In this document: piece by piece, positions 61,962 to 64,000 of the stretch
Layout of the letters: every line of letters starts with the position of its first letter
Numbering within the stretch: position 1 is the first letter of the stretch
From: Candidatus Nitrosopumilus sp.
GTDB taxonomy: Archaea; Thermoproteota; Nitrososphaeria; Nitrososphaerales; Nitrosopumilaceae
DNA length: 64,000 nt
Reading direction: 5' to 3'
NCBI GenBank assembly: GCA_028343855.1
Contig: JAOLZN010000004.1
Location: 25,045 to 89,044, forward strand
Notes under the pieces: model-generated
Databases searched by the model: none
What the model was told of the DNA's origin: nothing
The model's input: the letters and a program-made list of their open reading frames with translations, nothing else
Program-made: the position numbers and the translations under genes

Positions 61962-63127
61962 TTTATCTAGATAATGCAGCATCAACACAAATTCATGATG
62001 ACGTGTTAAATTCAATGCTACCATTTCTTAAAGAACAATATGGAAATCCATCATCAATACATCGATATGGAAGATTAACTCGAAAAGCAATTCATAAAGC
62101 ACGAAAACAAATTGCATCCTTAATTAATGCAGATCCTGCAGAAATTCTGATTACCTCAGGGGGAACAGAATCCAACAATACGGCATTAGTGGGAATTTCA
62201 TCACAATTTCCATCGAGTCAAATTATCACCTCATCTATTGAACATGATGCAATTTTAGAGCCATGTAAGAAACTGATTTCAAATGGATTCCAAGTGGATT
62301 ATTTGTCAGTAGATAAATTTGGAATGATTGATGTATCAGATTTACAAAATATTATTTCTAAAAAAACAAGCCTTGTCTCAGTAATGTTTGGAAACAATGA
62401 AGTTGGAACTATTCAACCAATTAAAGAAATTGCTAAAACATGTCATGAAAATCAGATTCTTTTTCATACTGATGCAGTTCAAGCTGTGGGTAAAATTCCT
62501 GTAGATGTTAGAGAATTAGGTATAGATTCACTATCAATTTCATCACATAAACTTCACGGACCAAAAGGAGTTGGTGCACTATACATTAAAGATGGAGTAA
62601 AAATTGATCCCATTATTTTAGGGGGTGGACAAGAGTTTAGATTAAGATCAGGTACTGAAAATGTTGCCAGTATTGTTGGATTTGGAAAAGCATGTGAAAT
62701 TGCTCAAAATAATTTAGACGAAAATAACACATTAATTAAAAAACTTCAATCAGCATTAGTTAAGAAAGTCTTAGAAGAAATTCCTCAAGTTACATTCAAC
62801 GGTCATTTAGAATCTCGTTTATTAAACAATGCACATTTTACTTTTTTGGGGGTTAATGGGGAAGATCTAATTATCAAACTAGACGAGTACGGAATCGCAG
62901 CTTCAACAGGATCAGCATGTTCAGTTAATACACAAAAAGCTTCTCATGTTTTAGAATCAATGGGATTTTCTCTTGAACAAATTACTGGTTCTTTACGTTT
63001 AACTGTTGGAATTTTTAATACAGAAAATGAAATTAATGAAACTGTAGATATTCTCAAAAAAGTTGTTAAAGAACTTCGTGCAGTTTCTCCGTTTAAAGAA
63101 AAATATTCTTTTGAATCTAAAAATTAA
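61958..63127 (+). CDS. Cysteine desulfurase (NifS/IscS family)
   Basis: 389 aa with a TTG start overlapping the larE stop (61958). PLP enzyme releasing sulfur from cysteine as a persulfide: LDNAASTQIHDDVLN at the N-terminus, SGGTESNNTALVG, HTDAVQAVGKIPVDV, and the PLP Lys in SISSHKLHGPKGVGALY. The persulfide Cys is in ASTGSACSVNTQKASHVL (about residue 323). Translational coupling to larE suggests that it supplies sulfur for the nickel-pincer cofactor; general Fe-S or tRNA thiolation is an equally known role. Confidence 0.94.
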   Translation: MIYLDNAASTQIHDDVLNSMLPFLKEQYGNPSSIHRYGRLTRKAIHKARKQIASLINADPAEILITSGGTESNNTALVGISSQFPSSQIITSSIEHDAILEPCKKLISNGFQVDYLSVDKFGMIDVSDLQNIISKKTSLVSVMFGNNEVGTIQPIKEIAKTCHENQILFHTDAVQAVGKIPVDVRELGIDSLSISSHKLHGPKGVGALYIKDGVKIDPIILGGGQEFRLRSGTENVASIVGFGKACEIAQNNLDENNTLIKKLQSALVKKVLEEIPQVTFNGHLESRLLNNAHFTFLGVNGEDLIIKLDEYGIAASTGSACSVNTQKASHVLESMGFSLEQITGSLRLTVGIFNTENEINETVDILKKVVKELRAVSPFKEKYSFESKN

Positions 63128-63927
63128 ATTTTAATTTGAAATTTATTTTTTGTTAGTAAAATTGTTGCCAATATTCCCATAGTTAGAACAATCATTACAA
63201 TTGTTCCAAATTCAGGAATTACATGAGTACCAATTATTTGAATTTTTGAATCATTTTTTTGAAAATCAATAGATATTGTTCTAATTTCTGAAAATGAAGT
63301 TGATTCCTCATATGTTGTTTGAACATCATTTATGAGAATAATAAATTCCTCATCTTTACCATTTTGTTTCTCAGCATCTATGAATTGTCTCGGTAAATCT
63401 AAAACAAGAGTTCCGTCATCATTTGTCGTAATATCTACAACTAGTCCCAAAATTTCAGGATTTATTGATATATTATCTACTAGTCCACCTCTAATAGAAT
63501 ATTTAACATCAAAAGTTCCACTATCACCTGCATTTACTTCAAAATTATTTGTTGTTTGAATTAGTTCATTTGCAGTTGTAAAATTAAAGAATGTTTCAGA
63601 AATGTTATCCTCTCCATATACAACTTTTACAATATATTCTCCTTCATTTTTCCATTGAGGACCTTCTGCAATTATTGTATGTGAAAAATTTCCATCTTGA
63701 GCTACTGCAAATTGTGCCACCTGTACCATATTTCCATCTTTGAATAATTGTAGTGTAACTGGGGTATCACCTATTATGGTAGTAACAGATCCAGAAATTA
63801 GAATTGTATCTCCTTCATCATAATTATTATCATCTGTTTGTACCGAAATTAACGATGTATCTGCAAAAGCATATCCACCAATCATTAATGACAAAATTAT
63901 CAAAGTAGAAAATATCCTAACATGCAT
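63124..63927 (-). CDS. Secreted PEFG-CTERM protein
   Basis: 267 aa. Signal peptide IFSTLIILSLMIGGYAFA; an Ig-like domain (DDNNYDEGDTILISGSVTTI, FKDGNMVQVAQFAVAQDGN, GPQWKNEGEYIVKVVYGED) that recurs in many thaumarchaeal exported proteins; then a C-terminal tripartite sorting signal: IPEFG motif, transmembrane helix (TIVMIVLTMGILATILLT) and a short basic end (KNKFQIKI). This arrangement is the thaumarchaeal PEFG-CTERM signal thought to be processed by an archaeosortase. Its stop overlaps the desulfurase stop by 4 bases. Confidence 0.9.
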   Translation of the reverse strand: MHVRIFSTLIILSLMIGGYAFADTSLISVQTDDNNYDEGDTILISGSVTTIIGDTPVTLQLFKDGNMVQVAQFAVAQDGNFSHTIIAEGPQWKNEGEYIVKVVYGEDNISETFFNFTTANELIQTTNNFEVNAGDSGTFDVKYSIRGGLVDNISINPEILGLVVDITTNDDGTLVLDLPRQFIDAEKQNGKDEEFIILINDVQTTYEESTSFSEIRTISIDFQKNDSKIQIIGTHVIPEFGTIVMIVLTMGILATILLTKNKFQIKI

Positions 63928-64000
63928 AATTTCTCAAAGAGAAATTTGTATATCTCTTTTACTATTAAAAATAAAAAATGAAAAAAAGTTGTAATTTTAG

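Noticed and set aside
1..64000. Insertion sequences, prophage, integrases, CRISPR arrays, rRNA genes
   Set aside because: Read through on both strands; no transposase, integrase, phage structural or Cas-like protein, no terminal repeats, and no rRNA-like sequence was seen.

Overview
This is a stretch of chromosome from a low-GC ammonia-oxidising thaumarchaeon, most like Nitrosopumilus or Nitrosarchaeum. The evidence is the archaeal information-processing genes (Rrp4/Rrp41 exosome, SBDS, Rpo subunits, L18e, L19e, L30e, L32e, P0/P1, Cbf5, DtdA, archaeal AlaRS and LeuRS), an RNA polymerase largest subunit that is not split into A' and A'', tRNA genes with short canonical introns, many start codons about 26-30 bases after a TATA-like box (leaderless mRNAs), and a secreted protein with a PEFG-type C-terminal sorting signal. 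Coding density is high. I see no insertion sequence, prophage, CRISPR array or rRNA gene.

Layout. 1-1441 (minus): exosome genes rrp41 (cut by the window edge) and rrp4, then SBDS. 1502-3471 (plus): rpoD-L18e-L13-S9, followed by a sugar-nucleotidyltransferase-like gene. 4172-7934 (minus): two complete isopropylmalate-isomerase-type enzymes side by side, one bacterial-type and one archaeal-type. 8008-10372: cofE (F420) and three uncharacterised genes. 10381-13440 (minus): 2-oxoacid:ferredoxin oxidoreductase and a tiny zinc-ribbon protein. 13493-16746: a hydroxyacid dehydrogenase, small proteins, a strong hairpin terminator and an LhgO-like oxidase. 16749-16850: tRNA-Ser(GGA) with intron. 17391-23722 (minus): L18-S5-L30-L15-secY-adk-EMC3-cmk-cbf5. 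23759-27094 (minus): argF, ftsY, prefoldin alpha, SOD. 27172-32863: subtilase, PckA, L32e-L19e, Ogt and DtdA. 32903-37206: secE-spt5-L11, Lrp, L1-P0, a TRIC-like channel and P1. 37860-43407: AlaRS and LeuRS. 43408-47091: small proteins, geranylgeranyl reductase, YkgJ-like protein and tRNA-Gln(CTG) with intron. 47155-50608 (minus): L30e-nusA-S12-S7, a secreted protein and an Sm protein. 50623-58020 (minus): rpoH-rpoB-rpoA. 58124-63127: larB, mdh, larC, larE and a cysteine desulfurase. 63124-63927: a PEFG-CTERM protein.

How the genes work together. Most of the window is the core transcription, translation and export machinery, but the classical archaeal operons are broken up: L32e-L19e sit apart from L18-secY, P1 is inverted away from P0, rpoN does not follow S9, and a surface-protein gene lies between the rpoHBA-lsm and L30e-nusA-S12-S7 blocks. 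Central carbon metabolism is represented by 2-oxoacid:ferredoxin oxidoreductase, PckA and malate dehydrogenase, consistent with gluconeogenesis from fixed acetyl-CoA.

The points most worth a second look are: a nickel-pincer-nucleotide pathway (larB, larC, larE) with no larA, next to a cysteine desulfurase and with a three-cysteine LarE; an FtsY whose acidic linker and basic membrane-binding-like tail are at the C-terminus instead of the N-terminus; the paired isomerases with an unusual specificity loop; and a structured locus at 44641-44871 that may be a small leaderless gene or a non-coding RNA sharing one TATA box with its divergent neighbour.
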